Below, one piece after another: positions 36,481 through 46,316 of a stretch of 64,000 nt of DNA. How positions within the stretch are numbered: the first letter of the stretch is position 1; each line of letters begins with the position of its first letter. Below the pieces are notes generated by a model. It worked only from the letters and a program-made list of their open reading frames with translations, ran no database searches and was not told the DNA's origin. Source of the stretch: Pseudomonas sp. 10S4. GTDB lineage: Bacteria; Pseudomonadota; Gammaproteobacteria; Pseudomonadales; Pseudomonadaceae. The position numbers were made by a program, and so were the translations under genes. Location: contig NZ_CP133774.1 of NCBI RefSeq assembly GCF_034344865.1, positions 1,364,001-1,428,000 on the forward strand, read 5' to 3'.

Positions 36481-37122
36481 ATGAGCAGCATCATTGCCGG
36501 TATCAAAATCCCCGACAGCGCGTTGGCCAAAGCCACCACCGAATACATCCGCGACGTCGAATCCGACCTGCTCTATCACCACTCGCGCCGTGTATTTCTG
36601 TTCGGCGCCTTGAGCGGTGAACGCAAGCAACTGGCCTACAACCCGGAGTTGCTGTACGTCGGCGCGATGTTCCATGACTTGGGTCTGGTGGAAGGTCAGC
36701 GCAGTGATAACGAGCGTTTTGAAGTCGACAGTGCCAATGCCGCCAAAGCATTCCTCAAGCCGTTCGGGTTGAGCGATGACGATATCGAGCAGGTCTGGTT
36801 GTCGATTGCGCTGCACACCACTCCGGGCGTGCCGCAACACCTGCGGCCGAACGTCGCGCTGGTCACAGCGGGTGTCGAGATGGATGTGCTGGGCATCGAT
36901 TACGCGGCGTTCCCAACGCAGCAGCGCGAGGCGGTGGTGCATGCCCACCCTCGTGGCGAAGGTTTCAAGGAATGCATTCTCTGTGCGTTCGCCAATGGCT
37001 TCAAACACAAGCCGGACACCACGTTCGGCACGGTGAATGCGGATGTGCTGGTGGACAGCGAGCCGGGGTTCAAACCGATGAACTTTGTCGAGATCATCCG
37101 CAAATCCCCTTGGGCTGCATAA
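36481..37122 (+). CDS. HD-domain hydrolase, cyanamide-hydratase-like
   Basis: A 213-residue HD-superfamily protein. H34 or its neighbour in YHHSRRVFLFGALSG and the H-D pair in GAMFHDLGL are metal ligands, and a later SIALHTTPG histidine follows. The HSRRVFLFG plus FHDLGL arrangement, and FEVDSANAAKAFL, match the cyanamide hydratase/urea-amide HD subgroup rather than nucleotide phosphohydrolases. The substrate could be a nitrile-like or isonitrile-like compound; this is inferred. Its divergent partner is the GlxA-type regulator. GGAA lies upstream of the ATG at 36481. Confidence 0.82.
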   Translation: MSSIIAGIKIPDSALAKATTEYIRDVESDLLYHHSRRVFLFGALSGERKQLAYNPELLYVGAMFHDLGLVEGQRSDNERFEVDSANAAKAFLKPFGLSDDDIEQVWLSIALHTTPGVPQHLRPNVALVTAGVEMDVLGIDYAAFPTQQREAVVHAHPRGEGFKECILCAFANGFKHKPDTTFGTVNADVLVDSEPGFKPMNFVEIIRKSPWAA

Positions 37123-37128
37123 ACAACT

Positions 37129-37217
37129 GTGGGAGCGAGCTTGCTCGCGAAAGCGGTGTGTCAGGCAACATTGATGTCGACTGACACTCCTCTTCGCGAG
37201 CAAGCCCGCTCCCACAT
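37129..37217. repeat. REP doublet, family A
   Basis: Inverted GTGGGAGCGAGCTTGCTCGCGAA units lie between the convergent HD gene and spuH, with a GTCGACTGACA spacer similar to that of the copy at 19996. Confidence 0.9.
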
Positions 37218-37262
37218 TTGAACCGGGTTGACCACAAGAATGGGGTCAACCCTGCATCAGGC

Positions 37263-38153
37263 TTAAGCCGCTTCCGGCGCCTGCGCCCGACGCACGTCCG
37301 GTTGCTTCCAGGAATCGGCAGCACCTTCTTCGATCGCTTGCTGAATCGCCCGCTTGCGGCTTTCCTCGGCACGGCGGCTGAAGAACCAGACCATGAAGGT
37401 CACGATCGATACCGCCAACAGGATCAGGCTGGCCACGGCGTTGATCTCAGGCTTCACGCCCAGGCGTACCGCCGAGAACACTTCCATCGGCAGGGTCGTC
37501 GAACCCGGGCCGGAGACGAAGCTCGCCAGCACCAGGTCATCCAGCGACAGCGCGAAGGACATCATCCCGCCCGCCGCCAATGATGGCGCGATCATCGGAA
37601 TGGTGATCAGGATGAACACCTTCCACGGCCGCGCGCCAAGGTCCATGGCCGCCTCTTCGATGGACAGGTCCAGCTCACGCAAGCGCGCCGAGACCACCAC
37701 CGCCACATACGCCGCACAGAACGTGGTGTGGGCGATCCAGATCGTCACAATGCCGCGTTCCTGCGGCCAACCGATCATCTGCGCCATGGCCACGAACAGC
37801 AGCAACAGCGACAGACCGGTGATCACTTCCGGCATCACCAACGGCGCAGTCACCAGGCCACCGAACAGCGTGCGGCCCTTGAAGCGGGTGATCCGGGTCA
37901 GGACGAACGCCGCCAGAGTGCCCAGCGCCACCGCCGCAATCGCGGTGTAGCAGGCGATTTCCAGCGAGCGCATCACCGAGCCCATCAGTTGGGTGTTGTC
38001 GAGCAGGCCGACGTACCACTTGATCGACCAGCCGCCCCAAACCGTTACCAGTTTCGAGGCGTTGAACGAGTAGATCACCAAGATCAGCATCGGCGCGTAG
38101 ATGAACAGCAAACCGAACACCAACATAAAGCTCGAGAAACTGAAGCGCTTCAT
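37263..38153 (-). CDS. spuH: Polyamine ABC transporter permease (PotI-like)
   Basis: A 296-residue inner-membrane permease with about six helices and the EAA loop ELDLSIEEAAMDLGARPWKVF. It resembles PotC/PotI of putrescine and spermidine importers. Its ATG overlaps the spuG stop by four bases, showing coupled translation. It is the last gene of the spu operon and pairs with SpuG and the SpuF ATPase. It ends in a charged C-terminal tail. Confidence 0.92.
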   Translation of the reverse strand: MKRFSFSSFMLVFGLLFIYAPMLILVIYSFNASKLVTVWGGWSIKWYVGLLDNTQLMGSVMRSLEIACYTAIAAVALGTLAAFVLTRITRFKGRTLFGGLVTAPLVMPEVITGLSLLLLFVAMAQMIGWPQERGIVTIWIAHTTFCAAYVAVVVSARLRELDLSIEEAAMDLGARPWKVFILITIPMIAPSLAAGGMMSFALSLDDLVLASFVSGPGSTTLPMEVFSAVRLGVKPEINAVASLILLAVSIVTFMVWFFSRRAEESRKRAIQQAIEEGAADSWKQPDVRRAQAPEAA

Positions 38154-39070
38154 TCTTTGCCCTCCATTTCTTTGGCCTGGCTACGGTTGAACAGGATGAT
38201 CGGCACAATCAGGATCAACAGCATCACCACCGCCAGGGCAGACGCCACCGGCCAGTCGCGGTTGTTGAAGAACTCTTGCCAGAGCACTTTACCGATCATC
38301 AGGGTTTCCGGACCGCCGAGCAGTTCCGGGATCACGAACTCGCCCACCACCGGAATGAACACCAGCATGCAGCCGGCGATGATGCCGTTCTTGGACAGCG
38401 GAATAGTGATCTTCCAGAAGCTGTTGAAGGTGCTCGAACCGAGGTCCGACGCGGCTTCCAGCAGGCTATGGTCGTGCTTCACCAAGTTGGCGTAGAGCGG
38501 CAGGATCATGAACGGCAGGTACGAATAAACCACGCCGATGTAGACCGCCAGGTTGGTGTTGAGGATCTGCAACGGCTCGTTGATCCAGCCCATGCTCATC
38601 AGGAAACCGTTGAGCAGGCCGTTGTTGCTGAGGATGCCCATCCACGCGTAAACGCGGATCAGGATCGCGGTCCAGGTCGGCATCATGATCAGCAGCACCA
38701 GCACCGTTTGCAGCTCTTTACGGGCGCTGGCGATGGCGTAGGCCATCGGATAGCCAATCAGCAGGCAGAGGATGGTGCTGAAAAACGCCATCTTCAGCGA
38801 GCCGAGGTAGGCAGCGATGTACAACTCGTCGTCGCCGAGCATCGCGTAGTTGCCCAGGTTCAACAGCACCTGGAGCTTCTGGTCAACGAAGCTGTAGATC
38901 TCGGTGTACGGCGGGATCGCCACGTCGGCTTCGGCGAAGCTGATCTTCAAGACGATGAAGAACGGCAGCATGAAGAACATGAACAGCCAGATGAACGGAA
39001 CCCCGATGACCAGTTGGCGGCCACCGGGAATTATTCGATTGAGTCGGCGTTTGAGTTTGCGCATGTTCAT
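38150..39070 (-). CDS. spuG: Polyamine ABC transporter permease (PotH-like)
   Basis: A 306-residue inner-membrane permease, PotB/PotH-like, with about six helices and the EAA-type loop HDHSLLEAASDLGSSTFNSFW. The N-terminus is basic (MNMRKLKRRLNRIIPGG), as expected for a cytoplasmic start. It overlaps spuF upstream (ATGA) and spuH downstream by four bases each, so the ATPase and both permeases are made as one translational block. An alternative start is the second Met. Confidence 0.92.
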   Translation of the reverse strand: MNMRKLKRRLNRIIPGGRQLVIGVPFIWLFMFFMLPFFIVLKISFAEADVAIPPYTEIYSFVDQKLQVLLNLGNYAMLGDDELYIAAYLGSLKMAFFSTILCLLIGYPMAYAIASARKELQTVLVLLIMMPTWTAILIRVYAWMGILSNNGLLNGFLMSMGWINEPLQILNTNLAVYIGVVYSYLPFMILPLYANLVKHDHSLLEAASDLGSSTFNSFWKITIPLSKNGIIAGCMLVFIPVVGEFVIPELLGGPETLMIGKVLWQEFFNNRDWPVASALAVVMLLILIVPIILFNRSQAKEMEGKE

Positions 39071-40207
39071 GAGCGAAGTACCACGCCGCTGTCGTCTTCC
39101 CAGTACACGTAGACCTGATCGCCCCAGGTCGGACGCTGGCCACGGCGCTCGGCGTTGGCAACGAACGACTGCACCAGTTTGCCGCTCGGCAATTCGACGT
39201 AGAACACCGAATGGCCGCCGAGGTAGGCAATGTCGTGGACCTTGCCGCTGGACCAGTTGTATTGGCAGGTCGGCATTTCGGCGGTGACCAGCAGTTTTTC
39301 CGGGCGAATCGCGTAGGTAACGGACTTGTCCTGCACCGAGGTGCTGATGCCGTGGCCGACGTAGTCGGTCAATCCAGGTCTTTGCAGGTGATGGTCGCGT
39401 GGCCTTCGGCGTCGTCGATCACTTCACCTTCGAAGATGTTGACGTTGCCGATGAACTCGCAGACCAGACGGCTGGTCGGGGTTTCGTAGATGTCGATCGG
39501 GCTGCCGATCTGGGCGATCCAGCCCAGGTGCATGATCGCGATGGTGTCGGCCATGGTCATGGCCTCCTCCTGGTCGTGGGTGACCATGACGCAGGTTACG
39601 CCGACGCGTTCGATGATCTCGACCAACTCCAGTTGCATCTGCGAACGGAGTTTTTTATCCAGTGCACCCATCGGTTCATCGAGCAGCAACAGCTTCGGCC
39701 GCTTGGCCAACGAACGCGCCAGGGCTACACGCTGACGCTGGCCACCGGACAACTGATGCGGCTTGCGCTTGGCGTACTGGCTCATCTGTACCAGCTTGAG
39801 CATTTCAGTTACGCGGGCATCGACTTCCGACGACGAGATCTTGTCCTGCTTGAGGCCGAAGGCGATGTTCTGCGCCACGGTCATGTGCGGGAACAAGGCG
39901 TAGGACTGGAACATCATGTTGATCGGTCGCTCGTACGGCGGCATCTCGGTGATGTCGACGCCGTCGAGGAAATGCGCCCCTCCGTGGGCCGTTCGAACCC
40001 TGCGAGCATCCGCAGCAAGGTGGATTTGCCCGATCCCGAACCGCCGAGCAGGGCAAAGATTTCACCCTTTTTGATTTCCAGGGACACATCGTCCACCGCA
40101 ATCGTCTCGTCGAACTTCTTCGTGACCCGGTCGATTTTGACCAACACCTGTTTAGGTGATTGGTCGCCCTCGAGGGCTTTCTTATAGGCGCCGGAGGCAA
40201 CTGCCAT
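39067..40207 (-). pseudogene. spuF: Polyamine ABC transporter ATP-binding protein; two frameshifts
   Basis: Encodes the PotG-like ATPase of the polyamine importer. The frame beginning at 40207 has Walker A (GGSGSGKST) and stops making sense after TEGRI, at an AAA run (39970-39972) where one base seems missing. The next frame holds LSGGQRQRV, LLLLDEPMGALD and THDQEEAM, and ends at 39372, again with one base missing at an AA pair (39371-39372). The last part, with the TOBE-like segment RPEKLLVTAEMPTCQYNW, runs to 39067. With two added bases the gene would be 380 codons, normal length. Sequencing error is likely because all other transporter genes of the operon are intact. Confidence 0.88.
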
Positions 40208-40279
40208 TTACGAAACTCCCAGAAAAAAGAGTGCAGTTCGCTCGAGGTGAGCCAACCTTGGATAGTTTGAGCCTTGAAG

Positions 40280-41419
<1,140 letters not shown>

Positions 41420-41512
41420 TTACATGACAGCCTTAGCTGCCCAGCAACAAAACCGGCGCGCAACTTACCCTCGATAAACCGTTCCAGCAAAACTTTCTGT
41501 CATTTAATTATT

Positions 41513-41547
41513 CCTGTTGCCGCCACCGCGCAGGCAACGGCAACAGG
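41513..41547. other. Intercistronic hairpin between spuD and spuE
   Basis: A perfect ten-base stem (CCTGTTGCCG with CGGCAACAGG) with a 15-base loop lies 18 bases beyond the spuD stop. It has no T-run on the operon strand, so it is more likely an mRNA-stabilising structure, or a weak attenuator, than a terminator. It could keep spuD mRNA at a higher level than downstream genes, as usual for binding-protein genes. Confidence 0.7.
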
Positions 41548-41565
41548 ATGTGGCTTCAAATCGGC

Positions 41566-42675
41566 TTATTTACCGGATTTGATCTTGGTCCAGCTGCGGG
41601 TCAGCTCACGCTGAGTGGCCGCTGGCAAGTCAGCGATCGCATACAGCTTGGCCTGCACTTCGGCGGACGGGTAGATGCCCGGGTCCGAAGTGATTTCCTT
41701 GTTCACGTACTGGGTTGCTTCGGCGTTACCGTTAGGGAAACGCACGGCGTTGGTGATGTCGGCCATCACTTTCGGCTGCAACAGGTAGTTCATGAACTTG
41801 TAGGCACCGTCGACGTTTTCCGCATCCTTGGGGATCGCGACCATGTCGTAGAAGCTGCCAGCGCCTTCTTTTGGAATGGCGTAGCTGACTTTAACCTTGT
41901 CACCGGCTTCAGCAGCGCGGGACTTGGCTTGCTGCACGTCACCCGAGTAACCGACGGCTACGCAGATGTTGCCGTTGGCCAGGTCGGAGATGTACTTGGA
42001 CGAGTGGAAGTAAGTGACCGAAGGACGAATCTTCAGGAACAGATCTTCGGCTTTCTTGATGTCTTCTTTCTTCTGGCTGTCGGTAGGCAGGCCCAGGTAA
42101 TGCAGCGCGACTGGCAGCATTTCGGTCGGCGAATCGAGGAAGCTCACACCGCAGCCTTTGAGCTTGGCGATGTTTTCAGGCTTGAACAGGATGTCCCAGG
42201 AATCGATTGTGTCGACGCCCAGTGCAGCCTTGACCTTCTCGGGGTTGTAACCGATACCGATCGAGCCCCACATGTAAGGGAAGGCGTGTTTGTTGTCCGG
42301 GTCGCTGATGGAAACCGCTTTGAGCAGCGATTTGTTCAGGTTGCCGTAGTTGGACAGCTTGGACTTGTCCAGCTCCTGGTAAACGCCGGCCTTGATCTGC
42401 TTGGCGAGAAAGTTGTTCGACGGCACGACGACGTCGTAGCCGGACTTGCCTGCCAGCAACTTGGCTTCCAGGGTTTCGTTGCTGTCGAAAACGTCGTACA
42501 CCACCTTGATCCCGGACTCTTTCTCGAAGTTCGCGATGGTGTCCGGTGCAATGTAGTCGGACCAGTTGTAGATATGCAGCACCTTGTCATCGGCCTGTAC
42601 TGCACCCGCCATCACGCCCATCAGGGACATGGCGAGGAGGGTCTTGCCAGCTATCTTCATACCTAATGCCTTCAT
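41566..42675 (-). CDS. spuD: Polyamine-binding periplasmic protein, putrescine type
   Basis: A 369-residue binding protein with a signal peptide of about 28 residues (ends AGAVQA). The mature chain begins [27 protein letters not shown] and carries [40 protein letters not shown] and the conserved C-terminus [10 protein letters not shown]. It is the paralogue of SpuE and precedes it in the operon. It follows spuC after a 168-base gap in which I see no gene. Confidence 0.92.
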   Translation of the reverse strand: MKALGMKIAGKTLLAMSLMGVMAGAVQADDKVLHIYNWSDYIAPDTIANFEKESGIKVVYDVFDSNETLEAKLLAGKSGYDVVVPSNNFLAKQIKAGVYQELDKSKLSNYGNLNKSLLKAVSISDPDNKHAFPYMWGSIGIGYNPEKVKAALGVDTIDSWDILFKPENIAKLKGCGVSFLDSPTEMLPVALHYLGLPTDSQKKEDIKKAEDLFLKIRPSVTYFHSSKYISDLANGNICVAVGYSGDVQQAKSRAAEAGDKVKVSYAIPKEGAGSFYDMVAIPKDAENVDGAYKFMNYLLQPKVMADITNAVRFPNGNAEATQYVNKEITSDPGIYPSAEVQAKLYAIADLPAATQRELTRSWTKIKSGK

Positions 42676-42843
42676 GGGTAATGCTCCAATTTTTTCTTTT
42701 TAACCACGTGCTCAGCGGCCTGTTACTGGGCATCCGAACAACCGGTAGTCTGGCAAGTTACAAGGCAGGCTTTCAAGGAAAGACCCATCCTTTGTTTACT
42801 CCGGGCGAAGTGCCGTCTTCGCACCCCGCCCAGAGCCTAGCAC

Positions 42844-44208
42844 TTAGGCCTGCAAGGCACTCAGGGTCAGGTCCAGGCACTTGCGCGCCTTGGCCACCAG
42901 CTCATCGATTTCAGCCGGTGTAATCACCAGTGGCGGAGCAATGATCATGGTGTCGCCCACGGCACGCATGATCAGGCCGTTGTCGAAGCAGAACGTGCGG
43001 CAAATCATGCCGACGCCCTTGCCTTCGTAACGCTTGCGAGTGGCCTTGTCCTGGACCAGTTCGATGGCCCCCAACAGACCAACGCCGCGCACTTCCCCCA
43101 CCAACGGGTGATCGCTCAGTTCCCGTAGACGCTTTTGCAAATAGGGTGCCGTTTCTGCGTGAACGCGCTCGATAATTTTTTCTTCGCGCAGGATACGGAT
43201 GTTTTCCAGTGCCACCGCAGCGGCCACCGGGTGACCGGAATAGGTGAAGCCATGGTTGAAATCGCCGCCCTCATTGAGCACCGCCACCACGTCGTCACGC
43301 ACGATCAGGCCACCCATCGGGATGTAGCCGGACGTCAGGCCTTTGGCGATGGTCATCATGTCGGGCTTGAGGTCGTAGTAATCACTACCGAACCACTCAC
43401 CGGTACGGCCGAAACCGCAGATCACTTCGTCGGCCACGAACAGAATGTCGTACTTGGCGAGGATTTCCTTGATGCGCGGCCAGTAGCTTTCAGGCGGAAC
43501 GATCACGCCACCGGCACCCTGGATGGGTTCGGCAATAAAGGCGCCGACGTTGTCCACGCCGACTTCCAGAATCTTCTCTTCCAGCTGATTGGCAGCCCAG
43601 ATACCGAACTCTTCCGGGCTCATGTCGCCACCTTCACCGAACCAGTACGGCTGGGCGATGTGGACGATGCCCGGGATCGGCAAGTCGCCTTGTTCGTGCA
43701 TATAAGTCATGCCACCCAGGCTCGCGCCGGCCACGGTGGAACCGTGATAGCCGTTCTTGCGGCTGATGATGACTTTCTTCTTCGGCTGGCCTTTGATCGC
43801 CCAGTAGTGACGAACCATGCGCAGCATGGTGTCGTTGCCTTCGGAACCGGAACCGGTGAAGAACACGTGGTTCATGCCTTCTGGCGCGATGTCGGCGATG
43901 GCTTTGGCCAGTTCCAGCACCGGCGGGTGAGCGGTCTGGAAGAACAGGTTGTAATAAGGCAGCTCGCGCATTTGTTTGCTGGCGGCGTCGGCCAGTTCAT
44001 CACGACCGTAACCGATGGCTACGCACCACAGGCCAGCCATGCCGTCGAGGATCTTGTTGCCTTCGCTGTCCCAGAGGTAAACGCCCTTGGCGCTGGTGAT
44101 GATGCGCGGGCCTTTCTCTTTAAGCTGTTTGAAGTCGCTGAACGGCGCCAGATGGTGATCGTTGCTCAGCGCCTGCCATTCACGGGTTTGCGGGTTATTG
44201 CTGGTCAT
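42844..44208 (-). CDS. spuC: Polyamine:pyruvate aminotransferase
   Basis: A 454-residue class-III, PLP-dependent aminotransferase. The PLP-binding lysine is in MMTIAKGLTSGYIPMGG, the cofactor aspartate in FVADEVICGFGRTGEWFG, and the phosphate-binding GSGSEGNDTMLR loop precedes. It transfers the terminal amine of putrescine (and related diamines) to pyruvate, giving 4-aminobutyraldehyde and alanine. It is cotranscribed between spuB and spuD, linking uptake to catabolism. Confidence 0.93.
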   Translation of the reverse strand: MTSNNPQTREWQALSNDHHLAPFSDFKQLKEKGPRIITSAKGVYLWDSEGNKILDGMAGLWCVAIGYGRDELADAASKQMRELPYYNLFFQTAHPPVLELAKAIADIAPEGMNHVFFTGSGSEGNDTMLRMVRHYWAIKGQPKKKVIISRKNGYHGSTVAGASLGGMTYMHEQGDLPIPGIVHIAQPYWFGEGGDMSPEEFGIWAANQLEEKILEVGVDNVGAFIAEPIQGAGGVIVPPESYWPRIKEILAKYDILFVADEVICGFGRTGEWFGSDYYDLKPDMMTIAKGLTSGYIPMGGLIVRDDVVAVLNEGGDFNHGFTYSGHPVAAAVALENIRILREEKIIERVHAETAPYLQKRLRELSDHPLVGEVRGVGLLGAIELVQDKATRKRYEGKGVGMICRTFCFDNGLIMRAVGDTMIIAPPLVITPAEIDELVAKARKCLDLTLSALQA

Positions 44209-44264
44209 GCGAATTCTCCTTGTTATTGGTTAGAGCGCAGCTAGACACAGCCGCGCCCGGCGCA

Positions 44265-45623
44265 TCAGACGGCGAAGAGCAGGAATTCCCGCTCCCACGA
44301 ACTGATCACGCGCTTGAAGTTTTCATGCTCGGCCCGCTTGACCGCGACGTAGCCAGTGATGAATTTTTTGCCCAGGTATTTCTCGATCGTCGCGCTGTTT
44401 TCCATCCGGTCCAGCGCGTCTTCGATGGTCAGTGGCAGGCGCAGGTTGCGGCGTTCATAGCCACGGCCCACTACCGGCGCACTTGGGTTCAAGTTTTCGA
44501 CCATGCCGACATAACCGCAGAGCAGGCTCGCGGCAATCGCCAGGTACGGGTTGGCGTCGGCGCCCGGCAGGCGGTTTTCCACCCGACGGTTTTGCGGGCC
44601 GGCATCCGGCACTCGCAGGCCCACGGTACGGTTCTCTTCGCCCCACTCCACGTTCACCGGTGCCGAGGTGTCCGGCAGGAAGCGGCGGAACGAGTTGACG
44701 TTCGGGGCGAACAGCGGCAACAGCTCGGGGATCAGCTTCTGCAAACCGCCGATGTGATGCAGGAATAACTGGCTCATGGTCCCGTCTTCATTTGAGAAGA
44801 CGTTCTTGCCGGTCTCGATGTCGATGATGCTTTGGTGCAAGTGCATCGCACTGCCCGGCTCGCCGGTCATGGGCTTGGCCATGAAGGTCGCCGCCACGTT
44901 GTGCTTGAGCGCGGCCTCGCGCATGGTGCGTTTGAACACCAGGATTTGGTCGGCCAGGGACAGGGCATCGCCGTGACGGAAGTTGATTTCCATCTGCGCC
45001 GTGCCGTCCTCGTGGATCAGCGTGTCGAGGTCCAGCTCTTGCAGTTCGCACCAGTCGTAGACGTCTTCGAACAGCGGATCGAATTCGTTCGCTGCTTCAA
45101 TCGAGAACGACTGGCGACCGGTTTCCGGGCGACCGGAACGGCCAATCGGCGGTTGCAGCGGGAAGTCCGGGTCTTCACAGCGTTTGGTCAGGTAAAACTC
45201 CATTTCCGGCGCCACGATCGGCTGCCAGCCCTTGTCGGAATAGAGTTTCAGGACCTTCTTGAGCACGTTGCGCGGCGACAGCTCGATCGGGTTGCCTTGC
45301 TTGTCGTAGGTGTCGTGGATCACCTGAGCGGTAGGCTCGATAGCCCAAGGCACCAGGAACACCGCGTTCTGGTCGGGGCGGCAGATCATGTCGATGTCGG
45401 CCGGGTCGAGCAGTTCGTAATAGATGTCGTCTTCGACGTAGTCGCCGGTCACGGTCTGCAACAGAACGCTCTCGGGCAGGCGCATGCCTTTTTCAGCAAT
45501 GAACTTGTTGGTCGGCGAAATCTTGCCCCGGGTGATCCCGGTCAAGTCGGCGATCATGCATTCGACTTCTGTGATCTTGTGGTCTTTCAACCAATCGGTG
45601 AGCTGGTCGAGGTTGTTACTCAT
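44265..45623 (-). CDS. spuB: Glutamate-polyamine ligase (glutamine synthetase family)
   Basis: A 452-residue PuuA-type ligase that activates polyamines as gamma-glutamyl derivatives with ATP. The glutamine-synthetase motifs are visible: the N-terminal beta-grasp with MIADLTGITRGKISP, the catalytic stretch APEMEFYLTKR, the GEPGSAMHLHQSI metal motif, and NRRVENRLPGADANPYLAIAASL. The length matches the short PuuA class. It lies downstream of the spuA remnant and upstream of spuC, in the same operon. Confidence 0.92.
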   Translation of the reverse strand: MSNNLDQLTDWLKDHKITEVECMIADLTGITRGKISPTNKFIAEKGMRLPESVLLQTVTGDYVEDDIYYELLDPADIDMICRPDQNAVFLVPWAIEPTAQVIHDTYDKQGNPIELSPRNVLKKVLKLYSDKGWQPIVAPEMEFYLTKRCEDPDFPLQPPIGRSGRPETGRQSFSIEAANEFDPLFEDVYDWCELQELDLDTLIHEDGTAQMEINFRHGDALSLADQILVFKRTMREAALKHNVAATFMAKPMTGEPGSAMHLHQSIIDIETGKNVFSNEDGTMSQLFLHHIGGLQKLIPELLPLFAPNVNSFRRFLPDTSAPVNVEWGEENRTVGLRVPDAGPQNRRVENRLPGADANPYLAIAASLLCGYVGMVENLNPSAPVVGRGYERRNLRLPLTIEDALDRMENSATIEKYLGKKFITGYVAVKRAEHENFKRVISSWEREFLLFAV

Positions 45624-45748
45624 AAATGCCTCTAGGCTGAGTTTCCTGACTCTTATAAGTCAGGCGTTGTTTGACGCGTCGGCGTCGCGTGATACAGATT
45701 GCCACTGCAATGGCCGGGCACAAATACCCGTCGCGACCCTGGAGAGGG

Positions 45749-46039
45749 TCAGCGAAAGCTAGATGTGCGTGCAGAATCATGAGCAGAACCCGGCTTATTG
45801 GCTGGGCTGCCACGGTGAAACGGTTCTATATTGGAGGGAGAGCGATTAAAGAGAATGCCGTCCAGATCGTCCAGAATATCGGACGGGGCCAGCGAATCCG
45901 CCAAAGACGGAAGAATGAACGGCACGCCTTTGGCAACTGAGGCCATGGCATGTACGTATTTGTCGCCACTGATGTGATAAGCATGCAGACCTATCTGCCT
46001 AGAGCAGATGGTGACGCCGATTAACGGCAGGCGAGACAT
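45749..46039 (-). pseudogene. spuA: spuA remnant (gamma-glutamyl-polyamine hydrolase, N-terminal part only)
   Basis: From an ATG at 46039, the frame reads MSRLPLIGVTICSRQIGLHAYHISGDKYVHAMA, clearly homologous to the glutamine-amidotransferase-like SpuA/PuuD start. The segment SPSNIEPFHRGSPANKPGSAHDSAR corresponds to the loop near residue 75-95 of the family. The frame stops at residue 96, before the catalytic cysteine region, and the rest (normally about 150 more residues) is absent between here and spuB. The codon usage is less GC-rich than in neighbours. This fits a decayed gene rather than a sequencing indel. The hydrolase step that frees glutamate from gamma-glutamyl intermediates must come from elsewhere. 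Confidence 0.82.
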
Positions 46040-46154
46040 GAAGCACCCCGGTATTATTGGTGTTATGGGTTTGAATCGAGCTTAGCCTTGTTCATTTTTT
46101 TACACAACACCCCCGTAAAAAATACAACACGGCCCGCTCAAGCCCGCGGGCGCC

Positions 46155-46216
46155 AAAGCGCTCAAAGGCAAAAAAACGCCCCAAAGTGCCTCAAAAAGCC
46201 CTGCGAGCGCTTTTTT
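46155..46216 (+). promoter_or_regulatory. Possible leader hairpin upstream of spuI
   Basis: Nine-base arms AAAGCGCTC (46155-46163) and GAGCGCTTT (46205-46213) enclose a purine-rich loop with an inner AGGCA/TGCCT pairing. The right arm runs into six T, as in an intrinsic terminator on the plus strand. It lies about 100 bases upstream of the spuI start, so it may attenuate transcription or mark the end of a short transcript. The 277-base divergent gap should also hold the promoters of spuI and spuAB. Confidence 0.4.
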
Positions 46217-46316
46217 AGGGCAAAAAAGGCCTCGCTTGACTTCGGCATGCCGTTCGGGTTGACTGAAACCCGAAGAGATCAATGATTGATATTTTTAACA
46301 ACAAAGGTGTTGCATC

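Noticed and set aside
46088..46285. A 65-codon frame in the spuA-spuI gap
   Set aside because: Low-complexity Lys-rich product over the leader hairpin, no ribosome site and no family resemblance.
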